From Datisca glomerata (lineage: Eukaryota; Streptophyta; Magnoliopsida; Cucurbitales; Datiscaceae): DNA of 64,000 bases. Under the pieces are notes generated by a model, which saw only the letters and a list, made by a program, of their open reading frames with translations, searched no databases and had not been told where the DNA came from. A program made the translations under genes and the position numbers. Every line of letters begins with the position of its first letter. Position 1 is the first letter of the stretch. The DNA lies in contig QANY01008203.1 of NCBI GenBank assembly GCA_003255025.1, forward strand, positions 911,564-975,563, read 5' to 3'. Positions 22,905-33,136 of this stretch are shown here, one piece after another.

Positions 22905-22918
22905 NNNNNNNNNNNNNN
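22905..22918. other. Assembly gap of 14 N with duplicated flanks
   Basis: The sequence before the gap (ATATCCATCATCATTTACTC, a C run, then CACACACA) is repeated almost exactly after it. Two contig ends that overlap have probably been laid end to end. Confidence 0.9.
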
Positions 22919-23110
22919 ACACATATCCATCATCATTTACTCATTGACCCCCCCCCTCCCTCACACACACACGTGTGTGTAATATTAAATTTAGAAACCA
23001 AATAAAATACGATGATCATGATGAAGTTTAGATTTTACAAATTTACAAGACTTAGTTGTGTTTTAAATTATGTTTATTTTAAGTTTCGTAATTTCAAACA
23101 TTATTGTGAT

Positions 23111-23291
23111 GAATAATTCTAGAGTGCCCAACTAATAAATCAAGTTTTAAGTGATCAAGTAATGTGGCAATCATTTATAGGTTGGTGTTTGATGACTCAT
23201 TCAAATGATTTGACAAAGTAACCTATAATGGTTGACACATCACTTGATCACTTAAAACTTGATCAATTATTTGGTCGGTGTAGAATTACTC
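23111..23291. mobile_element. MITE with long TIRs and 10-bp target duplication (Mutator-like)
   Basis: A 181-bp foldback element. The left arm GAATAATTCTAGAGTGCCC pairs with the complement of the right arm, GAGTAATTCTACACCGACC, and similarity runs about 75 bp inward (AAGTTTTAAGTGATCAAG is perfect in both arms). TTATTGTGAT occurs directly outside both ends (23101-23110 and 23292-23301). A 9-10 bp duplication plus long TIRs points to a Mutator-type element. No coding capacity. A truncated relative lies at 52257-52319. Confidence 0.85.
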
Positions 23292-23530
23292 TTATTGTGA
23301 TATTTTGATATGAATATATGAAAATAATTTTTATATTATTTTAAATTTTGTGGTCAATTACAGATTACAGGTAGAAAAAAACTCATTGGATACCCATACC
23401 TGAATGGGTATTCCTCATACCCTACCCATTAATTTTTTTTGGGTATGGAGATGAGTATAGAGATAAAAATGTTAATAGGTATGGGAGTGTGTATGACACT
23501 ATCCATACCACACCCTGCTCATTGACTCCC

Positions 23531-24464
23531 CAACCCAATATCATTAACATGAGCAAGTTTAGATTTTTCGTTAATTTTTGACTAAATTCTTATAGATATT
23601 CAAATATAAAATGATAAATAAAATATCTTTACTCACATATTCATCTCAGAAAAGAGTACAAATCTAAATCAAGATAATAAAAAAATATAGATCTATCAAT
23701 AATGATAAACCAAATCTCAAAAAATCAACAGAAAACCTTAGCAACCAAATTACATATAACAACCACAACAATAAGAAAAACTATTGAACGAACATGGAGG
23801 ACGATTTAGAACTTCATCTTCGCTCGTTCTAAGTACATATGCCACCCAAAAAGACTTACCTGACTAAAATCGATTGAAATAACCATGTCAAATGATTCAA
23901 TAATAAATCTAGTATAATCGATCAACACAACTTATAGATCTGAGCTAGACTTATCAAAGACAGTCATAAAATGAGTGTTACTGAATAAAAATACAATAGA
24001 TCTAGATCTAAATCTAGGTGGGGAAAAACGATCATAGATCTAGATCTAAGTGGAGGAAAAATTTTTATTATGAAAATTTAAGAAAACCGAAATAAAATGA
24101 CAGAACAATTACTGAAAAAGGAGATCTGGGATCTCCTTCTCCGATGAGGACTGAAAGTGATGAAAATATAAATTAGAGATAATTTTTGAAAAAGAAAAAA
24201 ACCAAAAAAAATAAGGTGCACTTACATACTAGCTTTTTTTGTTTTCCGAAAATTGAGGAATGGAGATTTGAAACTTGTGATACCTCAGGCATTGAGAATA
24301 AGCGAACTGCCAAGTAAACTAATTTCTTTATTTCTTCTGACATACTAAGTTTAAACAAATTCATATTTTTAACTTTCATTTATTCATTTGTATTCTTTAC
24401 TCTACGAATGGCTGATATACTTTGAGAAGTTATACATAAATTTGTCAAACATTTATTAATTAGT
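23531..24464. other. Intergenic, nothing recognised
   Basis: AT-rich. A short direct duplication (GATCTAGATCTAA, then GTGG(G/A)G(G/A)AAAAA) lies at about 24000-24062. No gene is seen; the frame at 24173-24379 is low-complexity. Confidence 0.5.
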
Positions 24465-24514
24465 ATTTGTTCAAGTAAGACACTACAAAAATTTGTTCAA
24501 GTAAGACACTACAA
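24465..24514. repeat. 26-bp tandem duplication containing the CACTA tip
   Basis: ATTTGTTCAAGTAAGACACT plus ACAA occurs at 24465-24488 and 24491-24514. Each copy includes a CACTACAA terminus (24481 and 24507) and the flank to its left. Confidence 0.85.
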
Positions 24515-24807
24515 TAAAATTGACAATTAGTGACGAAGTTAAATTCATCGCTAAAAGCCCTTCTATGGCCACTACTACAAAAACTATTTTTAACGATGGG
24601 AAAACCCATCGTAAAAGATAATTAACGGCGATTACTCATCCGTTGTCAAAAACGGTGCTGTAAAAAAGGGTGAATTTTAACGACAGTGGGTAAATGAACC
24701 GTCGTTATAAATTGTCACAACCCTCGTGAGGATTTCTTTTTAATGATGGTTTATGGAATAACCGTCATTAATGATATTCATTTTTAAAAAAATAAATAAA
24801 TAAAATA

Positions 24808-25137
24808 GCTGGAGAAGCCTGAGACTCCCAGCACTAAGTAGAAACCCCTCTTGTGTTGAAGGGTAACAAGTGAGACCATAATCTATCCGCTAGCTAGATC
24901 GTTCTGGGCCTGCACACTCCTCATATCAATCTCCTCACCAGCACCTCCAGTAAGGTCTACAAGAGCATCCAGAACAAGGCCTCCTTCTATGGCTTCATAA
25001 GAAGCATGCAATTTTTCATATGCCTTATCTAATAGGGAAACCCATAGCTCATTACCTTTCCTACTAGTAGCAAACGCAGGTTTCCTAGGAGATTTACATG
25101 GACGCCAATCATCGACCACAACAGGAACCCACTCACC
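24808..25137 (-). pseudogene. DEK1: Captured exon fragment of phytocalpain DEK1
   Basis: Minus-strand translation from 25137 reads GEWVPVVVDDWRPCKSPRK, then AFATSRKGNELWVSLLDKAY, then EGGLVLDALVDLTGGAGEEI and DMRSVQAQNDLASG. This is the calpain protease domain of DEK1, between the catalytic cysteine and the catalytic histidine. An acceptor-like CTTTAG precedes the fragment. After DLASG a one-base frame change is needed to continue with RLWSHLLPF and a second for QEGFLLSAGS, ending near 24808. DEK1 is a plasma-membrane calpain of more than 2000 residues, so this is about 5% of it. It cannot act as a protease. A fusion transcript with the ESD4 exons is conceivable but not shown. Confidence 0.92.
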
Positions 25138-26171
25138 CTAAAGAGATGAGGAGCAAGCACACAAGAATTAACATACAAATCACGAAATAACAAAAGGAAG
25201 ATATCCAGATTAATACGTCAGGAAGCTAAAATATTAATAAACAGTAAAGCAATGTTGAGTCAAAATGATATCACACGGATTTACTGTTTAAATTTTAATC
25301 AGGATACCACAATTTAGTAAAAATCTACATTAAGAAAATCTATGATTAATGTCCATCATAGGTTGACATATAAAATAAAAATAAATATTTTTAAGCATAT
25401 AATATGTAAGATTTAATCGGATAATCTCTTATCCCACTTGCAAAAAATATTCAATTGAAATTGTGTTCTTAATAAACAAACTGTGCTGAGGTATGATCTA
25501 ATAGAAAATAGAAAGGAAGTCTTAATCAGAGGACAAAACATGTTAGCAACAAGTAAATATATTCTGCAGCTCATTCACTGAAATATACATTTCCTTCAAA
25601 TTTCCTTCAATAAAAGCATCACCAAGCTTTTTTCTAAGTTCAATGAAATCTAAAATATCTAACAGATATCATTAAAAGGAAAAAACAATAGATCACTCAT
25701 ATATAAAAAAAGTACATGAAGCATTAAAAATGGTGAACACAAATAACAGAGCACCCAATAGAACTTTCAGTGAAGAATGATATTGGCACATATTTCAAAA
25801 GGAAAATAATATCTTGAATCCATTACTTTGTCACCTTATTCCCGATTAAGAAAATCATAAACTCAATGTAGGCGATGGGAAAAAGTAAACTAAACCTAAA
25901 CTAAACCTGGCAACAAACTAAAAACATTGATGATGATCTACTATTGCCACTGTAAATGAGCCAAAAACTGTAAGAAAAATTCAAGAGATTTTGAACTAAA
26001 GAAATATGCAGAAGATAATTTTTTTTCTTCTTTTTTCCCTTTCTTTCAGCAATTCAAGGTACAAATTGATAACCTGAATAAAACACACAAACACACACAC
26101 ATCAGATAATCCTTATCATGCACCAGCCAATGAAAATGAGGATAAATTTATAAAAAAATGAAAAGAAGTAC
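25138..26171 (-). other. Intronic-type spacer between the two captured gene pieces
   Basis: AT-rich sequence inside the CACTA element, with no coding block that I can recognise. Part may be a captured DEK1 intron, since it directly precedes the DEK1 exon on the minus strand. Confidence 0.45.
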
Positions 26172-26974
26172 CTCATTGAGCCATGCCCCTGGTCTGAGGC
26201 ACTGGAAACTTTCCCCAGAAATCTCTATATTTGATTCTCATGAGCAACCAAATTCTTCCTCCTGCTGAATGAATACCAAAAGATGTCATAAAAGAAAAGT
26301 CACCCAATTTATGACTGATTACATATAGAGTCAGATGATACCGGTTAGCAAAAAATGCATGTTCAACTTCAGCTTCCTCTTCCTCTGTGAGAGGGATAAA
26401 AGGTTCTCGCGATACTTCCTGGAAAGAAGTAAATGCCCATTGATCTGCATACAAACTTCTCAACCAGATAAATTATATTAGAAGCAAGAAAGGGAATCTA
26501 AATACTTTCACAGCAGCTCGCAAGTAATGTGCAAATATGGTTCAAATTTTAATAGTAATTTCCCCAGCAACGTCACCAAAAAACTTGATGTGCAAATTTT
26601 ACTCGCAACTGTATAAATCTAATGGAATATAGAGAAAAGGTCGAAACGCAAGTACTGCTAGAATTAAGAAAGCCTAATTTAATTTTAGCATCTCAAATTT
26701 GTTTTGGTTTAAGCTAATTTAGAATTTTAATGCGAAACTTATCGAAGTAGTGGTAGATGGGACACAATGGAATTAAATGAAACATTACCTTTACCGGTTT
26801 CTTCTCCGGACGTTCTAAGTGCAAAGAAGATCGACGCTTCTCATACAACTCGATATCAAAATCCAAATTTTTCAATCTAAAATTCCTCTTCCACACATTA
26901 ATAATGCCAGTAAGGAAAGCCAAGGATCCCAAAATTTGAAAACTGGAACTCTGAGAGCTCTCTAGATTCTCCAC
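26172..26974 (-). pseudogene. ESD4: Captured three-exon fragment of SUMO protease ESD4
   Basis: Exons read 26974(approx.)-26789, 26418-26342 and 26261-26172 on the minus strand, all with GT-AG borders. The first ends KNLDFDIELYEKRRSSLHLE and RPEKKPVK; the second begins in frame EVSREPFIPLTEEEEAEVEH and ends AFFANR; the third reads RKNLVAHEN, then after a one-base deletion SNIEISGESFQCLRPGAW and LNE. This is the segment just before and at the start of the Ulp1/C48 protease domain of ESD4-type SUMO proteases. The catalytic His-Asp-Cys part is not present. ESD4 removes SUMO at the nuclear envelope; this fragment cannot. Introns were kept, so capture was from DNA, not from mRNA. Confidence 0.88.
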
Positions 26975-27811
26975 TAAGTTTTAAAACCTCTAGTCCAACC
27001 TCGTTCTTTCTTGACTTTCTTCAACCCTGTGTAAAACAAAAGTTGATCGTTACCTATCACAGCCTCCGCATAAGGCAGCTGCAAATATATAAGCTTTGTT
27101 AAACCTTACAAGCTTACAAGCTTTCGGCATCAAACACGCGTACAATTTCAGTTTCAAGAATATAAAATGTTAAACCTTACAAGCTTTGTTCAATGTTCAG
27201 AATCAATAAATAAGAAAACCAGCGCAAAATTGAATAACCTACCTACTTCTTGTGATGAAGTAGACTAATTTAGAGACTCATTCTTGAACGATCTCCTTAG
27301 TATCATTGGCAATTCAAGCACCTACTGTGGATTTCACTACAGTCGGGCGAGCCCTAGCACCAAAATGAAACTCAGATAGAGGGCGAACCTTTAAGGTGAG
27401 GCTGCAAACATGGGGTTGGGGATGAAGAAGAGGGTAGGGCACGGGATCTGGAGAAGGAATGAAATGGAAAGATTGCGTGAGTGAAAGTAAAGTACTGTGT
27501 CTCATCGTGTTTCGTAGGGACTCACTCACGATGGAGTCAAGACCCCATCGTATTATTCTCATTAAAGAACAAAACGACAGGGTTTGAAACCCCATTGTGT
27601 TTTATTTCCGATAGGATCACCAAATCCCACCATTTTGTTCTTTAGTTTAGTACAAAATGACGAGGTCATTAGACCTAGTCATTTTAGTTACCATGGGGAT
27701 TGTAAATCCCGTCATTTTCATGTTTTCATATTATAAAAAATGACGGGGTCTTAATGTCCTGTCGTGTCTCTTTTTTAATGCCCATCATCAAAGAGAAAAA
27801 TTGTAATAGTG
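26975..27811 (-). other. Right subterminal region of the gene-capturing CACTA
   Basis: Between 27500 and 27811 short GACGGGGTC, ACGATGGAGTC and CCCATCGT-type motifs recur in both orientations, as in CACTA subterminal binding arrays. The open frame 27314-27595 runs through this and matches no protein that I know. Confidence 0.6.
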
Positions 27812-29032
27812 CGAGACCAACTTTTTAGTTGGTCGCCAAAGATAATCTATTGTGACGTCATTTTTACTCGTCACAATAGGTTTCATGCGGGATAAAAAAA
27901 GTGAAGCGCGCCATTCATTTTAGGTCTTTTATCGGCAGATACTTAAATTCATCGATAAAAGCTTTATTTTCACCGATGAAGTAAAAAATTCGTCAAGAAA
28001 AGCCTCTTTTTTAGCGACCACTTTTTTTCATCGGTAAAGGTGGAGATTTTACCAACGGTTTGATTTTGTCGTTGCTAAAAGCTATCTAACCTCGTTAAAA
28101 TGACGTAGTTTTAACAAGGTAGCCAGATCATAAACACAAAGGGAAGAAAACCCTCTCATTTCCCTCAGCATCTCACCTCGCGACAGGGTCGTTCCCTCTT
28201 CACCCCTACGACAGAGCCGTTCTTTCCTCACCCCTAGGAAAGAGTCGTTCCTTCCTAACCCCACGACATAGCTCCTCCATTTGTCACCATTTTCACCGAG
28301 CTCTTCGTCGTCTCTGTGGTGTAGGTAAGCAAATCTCTTTTCTAGCTCTTGCTTGGTGTTATAGGTAAGAAAGCCTCCCGCGACGTCATTTCCTCTTCTT
28401 CATTTTCTTCAATTCTCTTCTCTAACTTTTTATTGTTCTGTGCATGTTGTTTTGGACTATTATGTCTACGTTCTACAACGCTTAGGTGTATGTACTTGTG
28501 TGTATTCTTGTGGGAAATGTCTGTTTGTTTTTTGGGATGTAAGTAAATGTAAAATTGTGTAAATCTTTCGTTTAGAAGTTTATTTGAATTTATGATTCAT
28601 CATTGAGTTAGTATCCCAAAAGTTGGTGGCATATGATATGGTTCTAATGAGTGAGCTTGAGGAACTCAAGGTTCAAAGATCAAAGTAAATAATTTTGGGA
28701 ATTTGAGTAGTCCATTGTTCATAATTCTAAACTAAGCTTAAATGTTTGATTGGTGAAATTTGATGGGGTGATTGTTATTTTGTGGAGGTAAATAAGTTCT
28801 AATTTTTCAAGAAAAATAAAAATTTGAAGACTTGGTGTCAGTTTGGTTAGAAGGAATCCCTTGCTATGTTTAATATAGTTATTCATTCATGAATTAGTCG
28901 TGATTCTATTCAAAGATGGAGAAATGTTTGTACTTTCTGGGTAGTTATATAATAGTTATGTCATTGTAATGGTTGCTATGCTAACTTTCTTTTAGATATT
29001 TAAATAGTTTCTTCGAAATTTACAGAGTGACA
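27812..29032 (+). other. Subterminal and leader region of the older CACTA element
   Basis: Directly at 27812 is a hairpin (CGAGACCAAC, TTTTTA, GTTGGTCGC). Repeated ATTCATCG(A/C)TAAAAGC motifs and TTTAGCGACCAC follow. A GC-richer block at 28171-28280 repeats CGACAG(A/G)G(T/C)CGTTC with a 28-29 bp period. The remainder, up to the DKSW motif at 29033, looks like a transcribed leader. The frame at 28349-28546 is not recognised. Confidence 0.55.
28171..28280. repeat. 28-29 bp tandem repeat, about 3.5 copies
   Basis: CGACAGGGTCGTTCC at 28181, CGACAGAGCCGTTC at 28209, GGAAAGAGTCGTTCC near 28237 and CGACATAGCTCC at 28264. The same motif in reverse (CTCTGTCGCAGGTGAGGGG) occurs in the small CACTA element near 36897, linking the two as one family. 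Confidence 0.75.
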
Positions 29033-29564
29033 AAAATGGACAAGAGTTGGATAAAATTTTAATAGATTGTCCAATGACTATATTGATGGTATTTCATAAT
29101 TTATGAGGATGACTAGTAATTATGTCAGCCATGAGGGAAAAACTCGTTGGCCATGTAGAAATTGTCTTAACGCAAGGTAATTGTCTTTAAAAGAAGTTAA
29201 AATGCATATATTCTAATATGGAATGACAATAAGCTACCAAAATTAGGTGTGTCATGGTGAAGAGGTCACGCGAAGATCTCACTGTAATGGTGGTGATGGT
29301 GATAGTGGTGGTGGTGGTGGTGGTGGTGATGATGAGATGATGGAAATGTTAGGTAACATGTTGGGTTATTGTGGGATGGAAAGGAATGATGAGCGAATTA
29401 GAGATTATAACATTGATCGAATAAATCTATATGAAGAGGCAATAAACAATTTCAGTGAAATTGTATCCCAGTTGTAGAAAGTTTTATTCACTAACTTTTC
29501 TTGTGAAATTGATGCATGTCAAAGTGCTCAATCATTGGAGTAATAAGTCATTTTATAAAAGTCC
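29033..29564 (+). pseudogene. CACTA transposase, N-terminal associated domain (broken)
   Basis: MDKSWIKF starts at 29035. Then, in shifted frames, SNYVSHEGKTRWPCRNCLNA gives the zinc-binding part and SLKEVKMHIF and VCHGEEV follow. This is the transposase-associated domain found at the start of plant CACTA transposases. The frame 29247-29477 runs through a Gly/Asp-rich stretch. LMHVKVLNHWSNKSFY at about 29508-29560 is the conserved start of the transposase core. The gene stops abruptly at 29565 where an LTR element begins. Stops and frameshifts make it dead. Confidence 0.85.
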
Positions 29565-32280
29565 CCATTTTAAAATTCAAAATTCAATTTAAAATTATTT
29601 TTCCAACAATTTTTTACTTTGATAAATAAATTACCAAGTAAATTAATCAATTGATTTATTTTAAAAATAATTTATAAATTAAATTCCAATTAATTAGTGC
29701 TGAAAAATTACCGTATTAAATAAAATTAATTTTTAGGGACTAGATTTGGTTTGGAATCAAATCCTAAATCCCTACAAATAATTTGGGCCAAGCAACCCAT
29801 GCTTAGTCCAACACCTCAATAGGCTTGGTCTGTGCATGCTAGCCCAATGGCCCAATATGGCCTTGTGCACACTAGGGTCTCCAAAACCCTAATGTTTGCT
29901 AAACTCAATAGTTTCCAAAACCCCAAGTTTTCCTAAACTCAAAAATTTTCAAAAACCTAAACGTTTCCTAAATCAAAACTTTCAAAACCTCAAGATTTCC
30001 TAAACCCTATGTTTCTAAACCATAATTAGAAAACCTACGACAGCGAGCGGCGAAGGCAAGCAGTGGTGTGCGGCAGCATGGGCAGCAAGCGACAACGTGG
30101 TGCGGCGGCGAATGGCGGTGACGAACGACGATGACCAACGGTGGATTTTCTTGCAACGATCGATTTACATGGAATTTAAAGATATAACTTTTACAAAAAT
30201 TAAATTACATCAAATCTTATGCCTCAATTTAGGCGTGCGTCAATTCTAAAATTGAAATGAACACTTAGAGCCAATCCATCAGAATCCAATCAAAAAATAC
30301 ATTCAAACATGCTTTGAATCTACCATACAAAAAAGTGCTAATATCACAATATTCATCCATACATACGTTTAATCACTAATTATGTATGATCAAGAACTTT
30401 TAAAATTTGATGAAAAATAAATGAGCCCAAACGGTTCGTGGGCGGAAAATACAAAATTTTTCACAACAAATATTTAATCATATTAAATATAAAATATTTT
30501 CTATGATCATGTGTATTTATATAAACGTATTTAGAAGAGAGAAACAATTTTATACATTTTCTTGTAATAAAGAATTTCTAAATTGGCAGAAATCAATTAA
30601 TTGTTTCGTATCTTCGTTCTTGAGATTCGCAGAACTTCAATTAATCTTTACACTAACAACCAATCGTAGGATTTAGAAGCATATCACGTAATAATATTGA
30701 TAAGAACTAAGTGTTGGCTATCAAAACAACTGAGGAGAAAAACAAAATTTCTTCCTCTAGAGGTTTCGGCGGTTACTAAGGAGGAAGGGGAGAGGAACTC
30801 TTTTCTGCTCTAAATAAGCACACACTATGATCAGAGTTATGTCAACACATCTTAAGGATGCAACCCTAATGTCATCCACTATATAATAATTACAGAATTT
30901 ATATATATATCTCTATATATTAAATTACCAAAAATCTCCTCCCTCTGCACTGCTATCTGTGATTTTTATATCTCCCATAGAGTCAATATTGTGTCCAAAT
31001 TCATAATTTCAAATTGATAAATTAAATTGATCCCTCTCAATTAATTAATTAATTTTTTTATTTACTAATTATTCAATAATTAGAAAATAAAAAATTAATT
31101 AATTTGGACATTAATTTTACTCTTCACTAATTTAGTGATGACGCTCATCACATATGAGTTCGGACAATATAACTTGGTCCAAAACACATTTTTGGTCAAA
31201 CTGATGTTGTTTCTCATTCATGTTCTTATGAGTTACTTCTGAGACCGAATGAACCCATATGAACAAAGCTATGAGATTCAAATACCCGACTACTTTATCT
31301 CTATAAATTCCTGACCTATTTAATATCGACATCGTACGACTCCAATATATGTCCGATGCCGAATAAACTCTCAATTCATGCGCACTACAGTTTGTGTTGG
31401 TGTAAACATATAATTTTATTTCATGGTCCGTAGGATATTTTAACATATTACTCTTCGTGAATATCAGTAACAAGATAGTGAAGTAAAATTACCATTTTAC
31501 CCCTATAGTTATTATTTCTTTAACCCCTTTATTGACTGTGAATAAAAAAGACATATCAGTGAAATGTCTCATACAGCTCACAATGTTTTATTCAATGACT
31601 TATGTCATCGAGTATCGGGACTGATTTATTTATTCACACACCCATCAATAAAGCATAATGTGATATTATTGCTGTTGCAATCTCACCAGGAATTTCATCT
31701 GTGAATCAAGCAACTTCAACACAGTTGAATCACAATCTCAACAGCTGGGGTATTGTCCGACAATTCAAACTCACTCATTTGGCGTATCAAAGATAGCAAC
31801 TAACTAAGTCAAGTTTCGTATTCACCTCAGGAGTAATGTAATTACAAAAACACCCTTAAAGTGTATACAATTAGATTTAGAGCTAGATAAACGATTTTGC
31901 TCTAAATTAATTTATTATTGGTCTATTAAACATATTTCATAACATGTTTAGGTCAACTGTTAGAGCCTCCACTCTCCATGCCCTAAGGCCGGCATCATTT
32001 GGTTCAACCTAACAATCGTAATCAGACTTGATTGTTTAGCCGATCCTAAAACTGTGAATAACATTCTTAACTATTTTAGAAGAGTTTGTTTGGAAGACTC
32101 ATCTGTCTTTACTCTTCTTACATTGATAATAGTTGCAGAACTTGAGTAAATTATGAACACACTTTAATTAAAGGAAAACTTTCATTTATTCGTTAATTTC
32201 AGCAATACAAAAATTTCAGAGAAATAACTAAATAATCATAAATAGTTATTACACCATACTTTACGGACATAATTTCAACA
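29565..32280 (-). mobile_element. LTR element inserted in the CACTA transposase gene
   Basis: The right part (30383-32280) is similar over its whole length to the solo LTR at 35361-38811. On the minus strand it begins TGTTGAAATTATGTCCG and ends TTCTTGATCATACA. Left of it, 29565-30382 would be adjoining internal or LTR sequence; it holds GC-rich triplet-like text (30030-30130) and runs of AAACCCTA variants (29875-30010). Both outer sides are CACTA transposase sequence, so this is an insertion with loss of target sequence. No primer site or coding domain was found. Confidence 0.7.
30383..32280 (-). repeat. LTR, about 1.9 kb
   Basis: Shares long blocks with 35361-35678 plus 37240-38811, for example GTCGAATAAACTCT-type text, CAATCTCACCA(G/C)GAATT and TTGTCCGACAATTC. 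Lengths agree (1898 against 1890 bp once the CACTA insert is removed from the other copy). Confidence 0.78.
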
Positions 32281-32533
32281 CGGGGGTCATTAGAAGCCAC
32301 ATATGATTTATATGCTTTAGCATGTGGTTCGGATAATCGGGCCTAGTCATACTCTGGTTGTATTATCAAAGGTGATCGATATCATAGTATAGACCATGAT
32401 CATCACCGAACAACCTGAAATAATGGGTTAGTAGTTGCAGAAGAACATGATGGTGAAGAGATTGAGTTTTCTGGTATATTAAGAGAACTAATTGAGATGA
32501 AATACATACGAGAAAGAAGAGTATAATTATGTA
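32281..32533 (+). pseudogene. CACTA transposase, C-terminal (DUF4216-like) remnant
   Basis: Frame 1 from 32281 reads RGSLEATYDLYALACGSDNR, then SYSGCIIKG. After a frameshift come VVAEEHDGEEIEFSGILREL and IEMKYIRERRV. This is the DUF4216-type region found near the end of CACTA transposase-derived polyproteins. It resumes right where the LTR element ends and stops where an LTR fragment begins at 32534. The core transposase between this and 29564 is absent. Confidence 0.8.
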
Positions 32534-33085
32534 CTTGCCCCAGAATAAAAATTCTTTTTGCAAGTCATTCATTTTCCCATGGCCTGAAATATTCACACCC
32601 TAGACTGCGTAGTACAGATGTGACTTGGGTACCATGGACCTATAATCCTCAGCTTCAATAGATCATATTATTAATTAAATTCTTTAATTAAATAATCTTA
32701 TTTATTAATTTCATTATTTCTCCACTATAAATATAAAATTGAATTCTTAGTGATTATAAAATATATTTACAGAGTATTCAAAATGGTTAGTAAATGATTT
32801 GGATTTAGATCACACACATTCATAATTATTAGTGAATCGTACTAGCGACCTTTCAGTAAAGATTTCATACTTTAATATGTTGCTGGTAATTTTATTCATT
32901 ATCTATGACCTTAATCATCCCGTGTTAATACAATATCATAGTCTCATTAATGAATATAAAATTTTAGATATTTATATAAATTATTCAACCATAATTTAAA
33001 AGAACAATTATAAGGAAAATGTAATGCTCATTAAATTTCATATCAAAATGTCAATACGCATACTGTGATGGCAGAACTCCCAACA
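32534..33085 (-). repeat. LTR fragment of the 48277-60504 Copia family
   Basis: Read on the minus strand from 33085, TGTTGGGAGTTCTGCC and the following text match the LTR start at 58276, with shared blocks such as GAATAATTTATATAAATATC and TAGGTCCATGGT. It has an internal deletion and breaks off at 32534. No adjoining gag or pol is seen. Confidence 0.8.
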
Positions 33086-33136
33086 CGTGTAGTCTACAGG
33101 ATAACTACACGATGCCCATGTATCTATCATGTACAC
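33086..33136. repeat. Partial unit at the left edge of the minisatellite
   Basis: ACGTGTAGTCTACAGGATAA and CTACACGATGCCCATG belong to the palindromic arm of the repeat described next. Confidence 0.5.

Larger units (their letters stand above)
22705..23530. mobile_element. Possible MITE-like composite with GGGTATGG-rich arms
   Basis: Both arms are rich in GGGTATG and CCATACC motifs (near 22780-22840 and 23390-23520) in opposing sense around an AT-rich centre. The outer ends (GGATGTCAAT left; GAGTCAAT on the minus strand at right) are weakly similar. It contains an assembly gap and a better supported MITE at 23111-23291. Borders and class are uncertain. Confidence 0.35.
24570..27811 (-). mobile_element. 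Gene-capturing CACTA element carrying DEK1 and ESD4 fragments
   Basis: The left end (CACTACTACAAAAACTATTT, then TTAACGATGGG) and the complement of the right end (CACTATTACAATTTTTCTCT, then TTGATGATGGG) form terminal inverted repeats starting CACTA. Subterminal repeats near both ends share GACGG, ACGATGGGG and CCCATCGT motifs. The interior holds exons of two unrelated host genes in the same minus orientation: ESD4 (26172-26974), then DEK1 (24808-25137). No transposase is present. No clean 3-bp target duplication is seen (GGC left, CGA right). The layout matches what is known as Pack-CACTA elements. Confidence 0.78.
24507..32533 (+). mobile_element. Old autonomous-type CACTA (En/Spm) transposon, interrupted
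   Basis: The left tip CACTACAATAAAATTGACAA at 24507 is followed by subterminal sequence with ATTCATCGCTAAAAGC motifs that recur at 27955-28080. The stretch carries CACTA transposase pieces at 29033-29564 and 32281-32533. It is interrupted by a second CACTA element (24570-27811) and by an LTR element (29565-32280). The middle of the transposase is missing and the right end was not found; an LTR fragment at 32534 truncates it. Confidence 0.7.

Noticed and set aside
26173..26463. Single-exon reading of the ESD4 region
   Set aside because: The continuous frame reads through an intron (26262-26341); the spliced reading matches ESD4, the unspliced tail does not.
24570..27811. Functional chimeric DEK1-ESD4 protein
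   Set aside because: ESD4 exon 3 has a one-base deletion and the DEK1 part has two frame breaks; neither catalytic centre is complete.
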